Source: Gp6-AA40 sp963741135 (lineage in GTDB: Bacteria; Acidobacteriota; Vicinamibacteria; Vicinamibacterales; UBA2999). From it: a DNA stretch of 64,000 nucleotides. The stretch lies in assembly GCA_963741135.1 (NCBI GenBank), contig CAVUHC010000008.1:992001-1056000 (forward strand), written 5' to 3'. The stretch's first letter is position 1, and each line of letters begins with the position of its first letter. The notes below the pieces were generated by a model. It ran no database searches. It saw only the letters and a program-made list of their open reading frames with translations, and was not told where the DNA came from. The position numbers and the translations under genes were made by a program. This document shows, in pieces, positions 8,584 to 17,925 of this stretch.

Positions 8584-9486
8584 GTGACGCTTCAGGATCT
8601 CATCCTCAAACTCTCCGCCTTCTGGGCCTCGCACGGCTGCCTGCTGCAGCAGCCGCTCGATCTCGAAGTCGGCGCCGGCACTTCCCATCCGGAGACGCTG
8701 TTCCGCGTGCTGGGACCGAAGCCGTGGAGCGTTGCGTACGTGCAGCCCTCGCGGCGTCCCGACGACGGTCGCTTCGGCCAGAACCCGAACCGTGTGTTCA
8801 AGCACCACCAGTACCAGGTGATTCTCAAGCCGTCGCCCGACGAAGTGCAGCAGCTCTATCTCGAGAGTCTCGAGTCGTGCGGCATCAATCCGCGCCAGCA
8901 CGACATCCGGTTCGAGGAAGACAACTGGGAATCGCCCACGCTCGGCGCCTGGGGGATCGGTTGGCAGGTGCTGCTCGACGGGATGGAGATCACGCAGTTC
9001 ACGTACTTCCAGCAGGTCGGCGGCATCGACCTCGCGCCAATCTCGTGCGAGATTACCTACGGTCTCGAGCGGATCGCGATGTTCCTGCAGCGCGTGGACA
9101 ACATTTTCGATCTCGAGTGGGGCGGCGGCGTGAAATATGGAGAAGTGCGGCTGCAGGAAGAGATCGAGCAGTCGAAGTATGCGTTCGGCCAGGTTGACAT
9201 GCCACTCGAGGAATTCTCCGCGGCGCATCGCGATCTGTTCGACAGGAACTACGCGCTGGGCGAGAAGCTGCTCGCGTCGGGGTTGATCTGGCCGGCGCTC
9301 GAGTTCTGCCTGAAGTGCTCGCACTTGTTCAACATTCTCGACTCGAGCGGCAGCATCGGCGTGACCGAGCGTACCGCCTATATCCTGCGGGTCCGGCAGC
9401 TCGCCGTGAGGATCGCGCGGGCGTACGTCGACAAGACTTATCCACCTGAGCCGGTCGATCCGCTGGCAACGGGGGCAGGGCTGTAA
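8584..9486 (+). CDS. glyQ: Glycyl-tRNA synthetase alpha subunit
   Basis: Catalytic subunit of the heterotetrameric bacterial glycyl-tRNA synthetase. 300 residues from a GTG start, with the strongly conserved opening TLQDLILKLSAFWASHGCLL, the YVQPSRRPDDGRFGQNPNR segment and the class II signature YGLERIAMFLQ. Its stop TAA shares one base with the ATG of glyS, giving strict coupling of the two subunits. Confidence 0.97.
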   Translation: MTLQDLILKLSAFWASHGCLLQQPLDLEVGAGTSHPETLFRVLGPKPWSVAYVQPSRRPDDGRFGQNPNRVFKHHQYQVILKPSPDEVQQLYLESLESCGINPRQHDIRFEEDNWESPTLGAWGIGWQVLLDGMEITQFTYFQQVGGIDLAPISCEITYGLERIAMFLQRVDNIFDLEWGGGVKYGEVRLQEEIEQSKYAFGQVDMPLEEFSAAHRDLFDRNYALGEKLLASGLIWPALEFCLKCSHLFNILDSSGSIGVTERTAYILRVRQLAVRIARAYVDKTYPPEPVDPLATGAGL

Positions 9487-11690
9487 TGGATCGCGAGCTG
9501 CTCATCGAGATCGGGTGCGAGGAGATACCGGCGAGCTGGCTGCCGGGACTGACGTCGCAGCTCGCCTCGCATCTCGATGCGCGTCTCAAAGACGCGCGGC
9601 TGACCAGCGATCGACCCACGGAGAGCTACAGCACGCCCCGGCGTCTCACGGCGCGCGTCGCGAAGCTCGTCGAACGGCAGACGGATCACGAAGAGCTCGT
9701 CACGGGTCCTCCCATCTCGGCCGCATACAAGCCGGACGGCGAACCGACGCCTGCGGCCGTCGGCTTCGCAAAGAAGTACGGCGTCGAGGTCGGCGCGCTC
9801 GAGCGCAACCAGACGCCGAAGGGCACCTACCTCGCGTACCGCGTGCATCAACGCGGCAAGGCGACCGTCGACGTGCTCGGCGATGTACTGGGGGGCCTCC
9901 TGCGCGACCTCACGTTTCCGAAGCAGATGCGGTGGGACGCGTACCTCGAAGACGGGAAGGGCGATCTGGTGTTCGGGCGCCCGATCCGCTGGCTGATTCT
10001 GCTGTACGGGGGCCGCGTGGTTCCCTTCGTCATCCGACGCACCGAGATGGCGCAAGGCCCGCTCGTGCAGGACATCCGCTCGGGACCCAACACCTACGGA
10101 CATCGGTTTCTGACGACCAGCGGCCGCGCGGGGCGCGCGATCAAGGTCAAGACCTTCGAAGACTACGAGGCGCGGCTGCTCGAGAATTTCGTCATTCTGA
10201 ATCGCAGCGAGCGCGAGTCGAAGATCCGCCGCGAGCTCGAGATGCACGCGCGCAAGCTCGGTGGACGGGTCAGCGGGCTCGTGGCTGCGCAGTCGTCGCT
10301 GCTGCAGGAAGTCCCCGACCTTGTTGAATATCCCGCGGTTGTGGCGGGCCATTTCCCGGTCGAGTTCCTCCAGCTGCCGGAGGAAGTACTGACGACGACG
10401 ATGATTCATCATCAGCATTACTTTCCGGTGGTGGACGAAGAAGGAAAGTTGAAGCCGGCATTCCTGGCCGTGACAAACACGCAGGCGGAGAAGCCCGAGG
10501 TCATCGCCCGCAACTCGGAGCGCGTGCTGACGGCACGGCTGCGCGACGCGCGGTTCTTCTGGGACGAGGATCGGAAGACGACGCTGGAGTCACGCATCGA
10601 TCGGTTGTCGACAATCCTGTTTCACAAGAAACTCGGCACGTACCGCGAGAAGGTCGAGCGCGTCGCGTCGCTTGCGGCATGGATTGCCCGCGACGCGTTC
10701 CAGAAACCCGATGCGGCGCCGCATGCCGAGCGCGCGGGGCGGCTGTCGAAGGCGGATCTCGCTACCGACATGGTGAGGGAGCTCACCGAGCTGCAAGGCA
10801 CGATGGGCGGGATCTACGCACGCGAGGAAGGACAGCCAGAGGCGGTCTGGAAAGCGATCTACTTCCAATACCTGCCGATCGGCGTGGAAGCCGACGCGCC
10901 GCCGTCGCGGCCGCAACTGGGGACGGCGGCGGTGACGTGGGCGGCCGTCTCGCTGGCCGACAAGCTCGATTCGGTGGCGGGAATGTTTGCGGCGGGCGAG
11001 CGTCCCACGGGCTCGCGCGATCCGCTTGGGCTGAGGCGCCAGACGCAGGGGGCAGTGAAGATCCTCGCGGACCTGCCAGAAGTGACCGGTGTCACCTCAC
11101 GCATCACCATCGGCGCACTCCTCGCAAAGGCCGCGGAGCCATGGGGCTTGTCGCCCGAGACCAAGCAGGCACTCTATCCCTTCGTCCGCGAGCGCGTCCT
11201 CTACCTGTTCGAACAGCGCGGGTTCGACGTGCGAAATGTACGCGCGGTCGTCACGGATCTCGACCGGCACGACGCACACGAAGCGAGGCGTAAGCTCGAG
11301 GCGCTCGCGCACATGAGTGGTTCGGGCGCGCTGCAGGGCGTCGCGTCGTTGTTCAAGCGCGTGAAGAACATCACGAAGGGTGTGACCGCGCCGCCGCAGG
11401 CGGCCTTGCGCGGCATGGCCGCCACGTTGAAGGAGCCGGCTGAACAGGCGTTGTTGTCGGACGTGGAGTCCCGTGCGCCTGGGATCCGCAGCGCATCGGA
11501 GCGCGGCGAGTATCGAGAGGCCTTCGCCGCGATTGCCGCGCTGCAGCCGTCGGTCGCGAAGTTTTTCGACGACGTGCTGGTGATGGCGGATGACGAGGCG
11601 CTGCGGACCGCGAGGCTGGCGCTGGTGGCCACGCTGCGCGACCTCATCCTGGAGATTGCGGATATTTCGGAGATCGTAACGGAGTCCTAA
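9486..11690 (+). CDS. glyS: Glycyl-tRNA synthetase beta subunit
   Basis: tRNA-recognition subunit that pairs with GlyQ. At 734 residues it is somewhat longer than the usual ~690. It opens with the family's ELLIEIGCEEIPASWL and contains MRWDAYLEDGKGDLVFGRPIRW, the HD-like middle section (MIHHQHYFPV; RLRDARFFWDEDRK; LSKADLATDMV) and the C-terminal anticodon/DALR-type domain ending in DVLVMADDEALR. It overlaps glyQ by one base. The stop TAA overlaps an ATG that opens a short in-frame extension to ppdK. Confidence 0.96.
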   Translation: MDRELLIEIGCEEIPASWLPGLTSQLASHLDARLKDARLTSDRPTESYSTPRRLTARVAKLVERQTDHEELVTGPPISAAYKPDGEPTPAAVGFAKKYGVEVGALERNQTPKGTYLAYRVHQRGKATVDVLGDVLGGLLRDLTFPKQMRWDAYLEDGKGDLVFGRPIRWLILLYGGRVVPFVIRRTEMAQGPLVQDIRSGPNTYGHRFLTTSGRAGRAIKVKTFEDYEARLLENFVILNRSERESKIRRELEMHARKLGGRVSGLVAAQSSLLQEVPDLVEYPAVVAGHFPVEFLQLPEEVLTTTMIHHQHYFPVVDEEGKLKPAFLAVTNTQAEKPEVIARNSERVLTARLRDARFFWDEDRKTTLESRIDRLSTILFHKKLGTYREKVERVASLAAWIARDAFQKPDAAPHAERAGRLSKADLATDMVRELTELQGTMGGIYAREEGQPEAVWKAIYFQYLPIGVEADAPPSRPQLGTAAVTWAAVSLADKLDSVAGMFAAGERPTGSRDPLGLRRQTQGAVKILADLPEVTGVTSRITIGALLAKAAEPWGLSPETKQALYPFVRERVLYLFEQRGFDVRNVRAVVTDLDRHDAHEARRKLEALAHMSGSGALQGVASLFKRVKNITKGVTAPPQAALRGMAATLKEPAEQALLSDVESRAPGIRSASERGEYREAFAAIAALQPSVAKFFDDVLVMADDEALRTARLALVATLRDLILEIADISEIVTES

Positions 11691-11696
11691 TGACCC

Positions 11697-11754
11697 GGCG
11701 GTCCAAAAGGACTCGCCCTACTGGCAGCGGTCCGAAAGGACCCCGCCCTACTGG
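11697..11754 (+). repeat. Tandem GGTCC...GGACC hairpin units before ppdK
   Basis: Two near-identical 28-base units (11697-11724 and 11727-11754), each a short GGTCC/GGACC hairpin followed by CGCCCTACTGG. The frame from ATG 11690 runs through them into ppdK, so the repeat can be read as the first 26 codons of a longer form of that protein. Confidence 0.75.
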
Positions 11755-11767
11755 AGCAGAAAACTCG

Positions 11768-14578
11768 ATGGCGAAGAAGAAGGCGGCGAAGGCCGTCCCT
11801 ACGAAGCGCGCTGTTAGGAAGGGCGCCTCGAAGAAGACTCCCGCGAAGAAGAGCGCGGCGCCGAAGACGGCCGGCAAGTACGTGTATTTCTTCGGCAAGA
11901 AAACTGACGGCAACGGCTCCATGAAGCCGCTCCTCGGCGGAAAAGGCGCCAACCTCGCCGAGATGTGCCGGATCGGCCTTCCGGTGCCCCCGGGCTTCAC
12001 CATCACGACTGAGGTTTGCACCTACTATTACGCGCACAATCGCACCTACCCGTCCGCGCTTCGCCTTCAGATGCAGGCGGGCATCGCCGCCCTCGAGAAG
12101 CAGACCGGGAAGAAGTTCGGCGATCTGAAGAACCCGCTCCTCGTGTCCGTCCGCTCTGGAGCCCGCGACTCGATGCCGGGCATGATGGACACGATCCTGA
12201 ACCTCGGCCTCAACGACCAGACGGTCGAAGCGCTCGCCAGGAAGACGGGCAACCCGCGCTTCGCGTGGGACTGCTACCGCCGTTTCGTCCAGATGTATGG
12301 CGATGTCGTCCTCGGAGTGCAGAAGCGCCCCGGCGAGGACCACGAGCCGTTCGAGACGGTCATCGAGACACTCAAGCACGAGCGCTACCACCGGGGCATC
12401 GAGGACACGAAGCTCACGGTCGACGACCTGAAGGAGCTTGTCGTCCGCATCAAGGCGCTCGTCAAGGAGCGCGCCGGCAAGGACTTTCCGGCGTCACCGT
12501 GGGATCAGCTGATGGGCGCCATCGGCGCCGTGTTCGGCTCCTGGATGAACGACCGCGCCATCGTCTACCGTCGCAAGTACAACATCCCCACCGAGTGGGG
12601 AACCGCGGTCAACGTTCAGGCGATGGTCTACGGCAACACGGGAGAGAACTCCGGTTCGGGCGTGGCGTTCACGCGCAACCCGGCCAACGGCGTGAAGGAG
12701 TTCTACGGCGAGTTCTTGATCAACGCGCAGGGCGAGGACGTTGTCGCGGGCGTTCGCACGCCGGAGCCGGTCGCCGAATTGAAGAAACAGATGCCGAAGG
12801 CCTACCACGAGCTGGAGCGCATCCGCCAGACGCTCGAACGCCACTTCAAGGACGTGCAGGACTTCGAGTTCACCATCGAGGACGGCGTCGTCTACATGCT
12901 GCAGACGCGCAACGGCAAGCGCACCGCCATGGCGGCGCTCAAATTCTCGATCGACATGTACAAGGAGAAGCTCATCGACTGGAAGACGGCCGTGATGCGC
13001 AATCCGGCCGACCAGCTCGAACAGCTGCTCGCGCCGGTGTTCGATGCCAACGAGATCGCCAAGGCCCCCGTCATCGCGACCGGCCTGCCCGCCGGTCCCG
13101 GCGCGGCGTCCGGGCACATCTATCTCAACGCCGACCGCGCCGTCGCCGCGGCCAGCAAGGGAGAGCCTGTGCTGCTGGTTCGCGTCGAGACGTCACCTGA
13201 AGATCTCCGCGGCATGATCGCGGCTGAAGGCATCCTCACCGCGCGCGGCGGCGTGTCGTCGCACGCGGCGCTCGTAGCGCGCCAGATGGGCAAGGTCTGC
13301 GTGTGCGGCGCGGCTGCCCTGGACGTCGACTACCAGGCGCGCACCGTGTCGGCGGGCGGCCGCACGTTCAAGGAAGGCGACTTCATGTCGATTGACGGCA
13401 CGGCGGGCAAGGTCTATGCGGGCCGGGTCAAGACCGCGCCATCCGAGATCGTCGCGGGTCTCATCAACGGTGATGAGGATGCGAAGAGGACCGAGAAGTT
13501 CAAGAACTTCCAGCAGTTGATGAAGTGGTGCTCCGACGCGAGCCGGATGGGTGTGCGGACCAACGCCGACACGCCCGAGCAGGCCAGCACCGCCATCGCC
13601 TTCGGCGCGATCGGTATCGGCCTGTGCCGGACCGAACACATGTTCTTCGAGGGGGAACGTATCGACGCGATGCGCGAGATGATCCTCGCCGAGACCCTCG
13701 AGGCGCGGACGGCCGCTCTCGCCAAGCTGCTCCCGTACCAGCGCGACGACTTCGCCGGCATCTTCCGGGCGCTCAAGGGCCACCCGGCGACGATTCGCTT
13801 CCTCGATCCGCCCCTGCACGAGTTCCTGCCGCACGCGCCGGAGCAGCAAACCGACCTTGCCAGGAAGCTGGGTGTGACGGTCGAAGCGATCCAGTCGCGC
13901 GTGCACCAGCTTCACGAGTTCAACCCGATGCTCGGTTTCCGCGGCTGTCGTCTCGGCATCGGCCACCCCGAGATCTCGGCGATGCAGGCCCGGGCGGTGT
14001 TTGAGGCAGCGGCCATTGTCCAGAAAGAGGGCATCAAGGTCCACCCGGAGATCATGATTCCGCTCGTCGCGTTCAAGAAGGAGTTCGATCTTCAAGTCGA
14101 GGTCGTGCACCAGGCCGCGCGCGACGTGCAGGCCGAGCGGAAGGTGAAGCTCAACTACATGGTCGGCACGATGATCGAGATTCCACGCGGCGCGCTCACC
14201 GCCGACGAGATCGCGCAGTCGGCCGAGTTCTTCAGTTTCGGCACCAACGACCTGACGCAGACGGCGCTCGGCATGTCGCGCGACGACTCCGGATCCTTCC
14301 TCCCGAAGTACGCCGAGCTCGAGATCGTGAAGAACAATCCGTTCGCCACCATCGACCAGAGCGGCGTCGGCCAGCTCGTCGAGGTCGCAGTCAGCAAGGG
14401 GCGCAGGACGCGGCCGGACCTGAAGCTCGGCATCTGCGGCGAGCACGGCGGCGACCCGTCCTCAATCCAGTTCTTCGAGAAAGTCGGACTCGACTACGTG
14501 AGCTGCTCGCCCTACCGCGTGCCGGTCGCACGGCTGGCGGCGGCGCAGGCGGCATTGTCGGTGAAGGTGGGGGACTGA
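11768..14578 (+). CDS. ppdK: Pyruvate, phosphate dikinase
   Basis: Interconverts pyruvate, ATP and phosphate with PEP, AMP and pyrophosphate. 936 residues from ATG 11768. The ATP-grasp domain begins at KYVYFFGKKTDGNGSMK, the swivelling phosphohistidine domain has TARGGVSSHAALVARQ (catalytic His about residue 499), and the PEP/pyruvate TIM barrel ends with GICGEHGGDPSSI and the Cys-containing DYVSCSPYRVPVARLA. Preceding the core are about 37 Lys/Ala/Pro-rich residues resembling a histone H1 tail, which is unusual for the family. An upstream ATG at 11690 is in frame but codes only for repeat, so 11768 is preferred. Confidence 0.95.
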   Translation: MAKKKAAKAVPTKRAVRKGASKKTPAKKSAAPKTAGKYVYFFGKKTDGNGSMKPLLGGKGANLAEMCRIGLPVPPGFTITTEVCTYYYAHNRTYPSALRLQMQAGIAALEKQTGKKFGDLKNPLLVSVRSGARDSMPGMMDTILNLGLNDQTVEALARKTGNPRFAWDCYRRFVQMYGDVVLGVQKRPGEDHEPFETVIETLKHERYHRGIEDTKLTVDDLKELVVRIKALVKERAGKDFPASPWDQLMGAIGAVFGSWMNDRAIVYRRKYNIPTEWGTAVNVQAMVYGNTGENSGSGVAFTRNPANGVKEFYGEFLINAQGEDVVAGVRTPEPVAELKKQMPKAYHELERIRQTLERHFKDVQDFEFTIEDGVVYMLQTRNGKRTAMAALKFSIDMYKEKLIDWKTAVMRNPADQLEQLLAPVFDANEIAKAPVIATGLPAGPGAASGHIYLNADRAVAAASKGEPVLLVRVETSPEDLRGMIAAEGILTARGGVSSHAALVARQMGKVCVCGAAALDVDYQARTVSAGGRTFKEGDFMSIDGTAGKVYAGRVKTAPSEIVAGLINGDEDAKRTEKFKNFQQLMKWCSDASRMGVRTNADTPEQASTAIAFGAIGIGLCRTEHMFFEGERIDAMREMILAETLEARTAALAKLLPYQRDDFAGIFRALKGHPATIRFLDPPLHEFLPHAPEQQTDLARKLGVTVEAIQSRVHQLHEFNPMLGFRGCRLGIGHPEISAMQARAVFEAAAIVQKEGIKVHPEIMIPLVAFKKEFDLQVEVVHQAARDVQAERKVKLNYMVGTMIEIPRGALTADEIAQSAEFFSFGTNDLTQTALGMSRDDSGSFLPKYAELEIVKNNPFATIDQSGVGQLVEVAVSKGRRTRPDLKLGICGEHGGDPSSIQFFEKVGLDYVSCSPYRVPVARLAAAQAALSVKVGD

Positions 14579-14596
14579 CGGGACGTCATTCACGCT

Positions 14597-14730
14597 TCTG
14601 AGTTCTTTGTTCTCGGTTCGTGTTCAAGTTCGAGTGGGTGGTTCGCGGTCGCGGTACCCCGAACCTGAGAACGAAGAACTCGGAACATAGAACCGAACAT
14701 GAACACGAACTGAGAAGCGAGCGCGAAGAA
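14597..14730. repeat. GAAC/GTTC low-complexity inverted region
   Basis: Between ppdK and corA the sequence consists of reiterated GTTC/TTCG words on the left (14598-14640) and GAAC/CGAA words on the right (14659-14730). The arms can pair imperfectly. Possible role as terminator or repeat debris is inference. Confidence 0.6.
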
Positions 14731-14752
14731 GAGTGAACGGCACTATCCAGAC

Positions 14753-15721
14753 GTGATCACGGTCTACATTTACCAGGACGGCAAGACGGAGAAGACGGAC
14801 CGGGTCGACCCCGAATGGCTCGACTCCGCGTCCGGCGCGACGCTCTGGGTGGATGTCGTCCAGCCGACGTCCGAAGAAGGCCAGCGGCTGCTGGCCGATA
14901 CTTTTCATTTCCATCCGCTGTCGGTGGAAGACGCTCTGAGCGAGGTTCACCATCCGAAGATCGAGTCCTACGAGGGCTACCTCTATGTGATTCTGCACGG
15001 CATCGATTTCCATCCGGGCCAGCATGAGTTCGCGACGCGCGACGTCGATTTCTTCCTCGGCGCAAACTACCTCGTCACCGTCCACGACGGCCATTCGCGC
15101 AGCATCCATAAGCTGAAGGAAGTGTGCGAGCTGCACACACACATCCTTGAAGAAGGTCCTGTCGCGCTGCTCCATCGCATCGTCGATTCGATGATCGACA
15201 ACTACGCGCCCGAGATGGCGGAGCTCGAAGATCAGATGGACGATCTCGAGGAAGAGGCGATCCTTGGCGCCGGCGACAACCTCGTGCGGCCGATTCTTGC
15301 CATGAAGCGCGATCTTGCCGGGCTCCGCCGCGTCCTCATCCCTCAGCGCGATGTCGTCGGCCGCCTGGCGCGGCGCGAGTTTCCGCAGATCTCGAACGAG
15401 ATGGCGTACCGGTTCCGCGACGTCTACGACCACCTCGTGCGTTACTCCGACGAAGCGGCACTGTTCCAGGATCGCGTGACCGGCATTCTGGAGGGATACC
15501 TGTCGGCGATCTCGAATCGCCTCAACCAGGTGATGAAGGTCCTCACCGTGATGTCGACGATCTTTCTGCCACTCACCGTGCTGACCGGTATGTGGGGAAT
15601 GAACGTGCCGCTCCCGGCATTTCCAGGCGGCGCGCACACACAGTTCTGGTGGGTCACCGGGATCATGGCAATGATCATCGGAGTGATGCTCGTCGCGTTC
15701 CGCCGCAAGAGGTGGATCTAG
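14753..15721 (+). CDS. corA: CorA-family Mg2+/Co2+ channel
   Basis: Pentameric divalent-cation channel of the inner membrane. 322 residues from a GTG start: cytoplasmic alpha/beta and long helical domain (about 1-255), then two C-terminal membrane helices. The pore signature GMN is present in LTGMWGMNVP, at the end of TM1 (VMSTIFLPLTVLTG), and a short basic tail (RRKRWI) follows TM2. It is the third magnesium-linked membrane gene in 12 kb, after the CorC-like gene and mgtE. Confidence 0.93.
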   Translation: MITVYIYQDGKTEKTDRVDPEWLDSASGATLWVDVVQPTSEEGQRLLADTFHFHPLSVEDALSEVHHPKIESYEGYLYVILHGIDFHPGQHEFATRDVDFFLGANYLVTVHDGHSRSIHKLKEVCELHTHILEEGPVALLHRIVDSMIDNYAPEMAELEDQMDDLEEEAILGAGDNLVRPILAMKRDLAGLRRVLIPQRDVVGRLARREFPQISNEMAYRFRDVYDHLVRYSDEAALFQDRVTGILEGYLSAISNRLNQVMKVLTVMSTIFLPLTVLTGMWGMNVPLPAFPGGAHTQFWWVTGIMAMIIGVMLVAFRRKRWI

Positions 15722-15834
15722 TGGCATGTCTCTTTCGAATTGCTATCGGGCCGCGCCGTTGTCGCGGCCCCAGACCGCGTTCGCAGGCTTGTTGTGACTA
15801 GTACTCAATCAGTCCGGACGGTCCAGTAGATCCC

Positions 15835-17608
15835 ATGGGGAAGATTCACCAGTTGCCGGCCGACCTGGCGAACCAGATTGCCGCCGGCGAAGTTGTCGAG
15901 CGGCCGGCATCCGTGATCAAGGAGCTCGTCGAGAACTCAATCGATGCGGGCGCCCGGCGGGTATCCGTTATCGTGGAGCTGGGCGGCAAGAAGCTCATTC
16001 GCGTGGAGGACGACGGGAGCGGGATGGACCCGGACGACGCGAGGCTCGCGATCGAGCGCCATGCGACGAGCAAGATCCAGCGAGCGGATGATCTCGAACG
16101 GATCGCGACCCTCGGATTCCGTGGCGAGGCGCTCCCGAGCATCGCCTCCGTCTCTCATTTCACGCTGAAGACGCGGGTGCGCGGATCGAGCTCCGGGACG
16201 GAAGTCCGGGTCAACGGCGGCGCGCTCGGATCCGTGACCGAGGTGGGCATGCCGGAAGGCACGTCGATAGACGTCGCGGACCTCTTCTACAACCTGCCCG
16301 CGCGGCGCAAGTTTCTGAAGTCCGATGCCGCTGAATCCGCGCAGGTGTCGCGGATCGTCACGCAGCTCGCGCTCTGTTACCCGGAAATCGGCTTCACGCT
16401 CACCAGCTCGGGCAGGAAGGTGATGCAGTGCCCGCCGGTCGCGGGACTCCGCGATCGGCTGTATCAGCTCTACGGCGATCGCAGCGATCTGATCGACGTG
16501 CGCCGCGACAGCGGTGATGTGAAGATCCTCGGCTTCGTTGCTGCGCTTGCGGAGCAGGGACCGACGCGCGGTCCGCAGAACGTCTTCGTCAACCGGCGCG
16601 TGGTGAAGGACAAGACGATCGCGCACGCAATTATCGACGCCTACAGCGTGGCGTCAATCAAGGAGCGGAGCCCTGAGGTGCATCTCTTCATCGAGATGCC
16701 GCACAACGCGGTCGATGTGAACGTTCATCCGACGAAGGCGGAAGTGCGGTTTCGCGACCAGTCGTACATCCACGAGCTGATTCGCCGCACGCTCGGCGAC
16801 GCGCTCGGCCGCGGCCCGGCGCCGGAGCTGCAGCTCGAGGCGCCGCCGGGATTCCAGTCGGCGCCTTCGACCTTGCCCCTTCCGCATGCGTATCCGTCAA
16901 CGTTTCCAAGTCGTTGGACGACCGGTCCGCCTGAAGGCGGACACTCTCGTCCCTCATCGATAGTGTCCGGCTTTAGCCGGACCGACGACCCGACTACCGT
17001 CCAGCGGCGACGGCGAATCGGGGCCAACGATTCGTCCAATGACTCCGTTGGGGCAGTTCAGGGATACCTTTATCATTGCGATTGACGACGAGGGAATTGC
17101 GATCATCGATCAGCACGTGGCCCATGAGCGCGTGCTGTTCGAGCGCATCACCGAGCGCCTGACGGGCGGGGCTCTGGAAAGCCAGCGTCTGCTCGTGCCA
17201 GTGCTCGTAGAGCTCTCGGCGGGCGGACGGCAGGCGCTCACCGCGCATGCGCGGGACCTCGAACGGCTCGGCTTCGAGATCGAGGAGTTCGGCGGGGACG
17301 CGTTGCGAGTGATTGCGTTCCCCGCGCTTCTCAGCCGAGAGGACTGTGATGCCGCATTGCGGGCGCTGGCCGAAGACCTGGAAGGACTCGATCGTGGCGC
17401 CGGCGTTGACGCGGCGATCAAGCGGATCGCCGCAACGACCGCGTGTCATGCTGCGGTCAAGGCCAATTACCCGCTGACCCACGAGAAAATGGCGCACATC
17501 CTCGACGAGCTGCGCCGCACCGCCTACTCGACGATCTGCCCGCACGGACGGCCCGTGATGCTCCGGCTCACCCGGCGCGAGGTCGAAAAGAATTTCCAGC
17601 GGATTTGA
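15835..17608 (+). CDS. mutL: DNA mismatch repair protein MutL, frame break in linker
   Basis: Mismatch-repair ATPase linking MutS to strand incision. The N-terminal GHKL domain is intact: IAAGEVVERPASVIKELVENS, DDGSGM, GFRGEALPSI, and the DVNVHPTKAEVRF end of the transducer (to about 16750). The C-terminal dimerisation domain is read in another frame from about 17009: PLGQFRDTF, DQHVAHERVL and the CPHGRP motif. The switch lies between 16961 and about 17010, next to two hairpins of the dispersed repeat that fill the flexible linker. An assembly indel or a tolerated insertion plus slip are both possible. No DQHAx2Ex4E endonuclease motif is evident. Confidence 0.88.
16925..16982. repeat. Two dispersed hairpins inside mutL linker
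   Basis: GTCCGCCT/AGGCGGAC (16925-16942, 2-base loop) and GTCCGGCT/AGCCGGAC (16965-16982, 2-base loop). They are translated in frame as part of the MutL linker, reading PPEGGH and VSGFSRT. Confidence 0.8.
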
Positions 17609-17683
17609 TAGCGGCGGTCCAGGACATGCCTGGCGGGGTCATTGGACCAGCTGCAACGCGATTCATTCGATAAACCGATACTC

Positions 17684-17712
17684 TTGACAGCGGCCCCGTG
17701 GGTTGCTACATT
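17684..17712 (+). promoter_or_regulatory. Sigma70-type promoter, TTGACA-N17-TACATT
   Basis: A consensus -35 box (17684-17689) is separated by exactly 17 bases from TACATT (17707-17712). It drives towards the protease gene with a leader of roughly 200 bases. Confidence 0.7.
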
Positions 17713-17718
17713 ACTGAC

Positions 17719-17925
17719 GCTCGTAACTACTGACAATCAAGGGCTTTATCTCAACCGTTACCGCCCAAGCGAAACGGTGTGTCGCCGGACTTGTGTCCGG
17801 CGGTGCGCAAAGCTGTAAGTCCCGCGTCGCTGCGGGGTGATTTAGCTGCCGAACTTGGAAGAAAGACGCGGCGCCAGGGGCTCCGCTATTTGTCCTCGTC
17901 CACGGTAGCGGATTCGGAGCCTATA
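17719..17925 (+). promoter_or_regulatory. Long structured 5' leader of the protease gene
   Basis: About 205 bases from the inferred start of transcription to GTG 17926. It contains a GAAA tetraloop-like hairpin (ACCG...CGGT, 17767-17778), the word GCGCAAAGC (17805-17813), a CCCGC/GCGGG stem (17821-17836) and AGCTGCCGAAC (17844-17854). CGCAAAGC and GCCGAA also occur in GEMM/cyclic-dinucleotide riboswitches, but the 5' GGCAAACC core was not found, so the resemblance is weak. A repeat hairpin with CGGTG on both sides interrupts the leader. Riboswitch identity is speculation. Confidence 0.3.
17783..17802. repeat. CGCCGGAC/GTCCGGCG hairpin flanked by CGGTG
   Basis: 8-bp perfect stem, TTGT loop, of the same family as the repeats at 5406 and 16965. 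CGGTG stands on both sides (17775-17779, 17801-17805), compatible with a short target duplication. Confidence 0.65.

Noticed and set aside
17767..17854. Cobalamin or c-di-GMP riboswitch
   Set aside because: Single words match, but neither the B12 box nor the GEMM 5' core is present; kept only as an unassigned leader.
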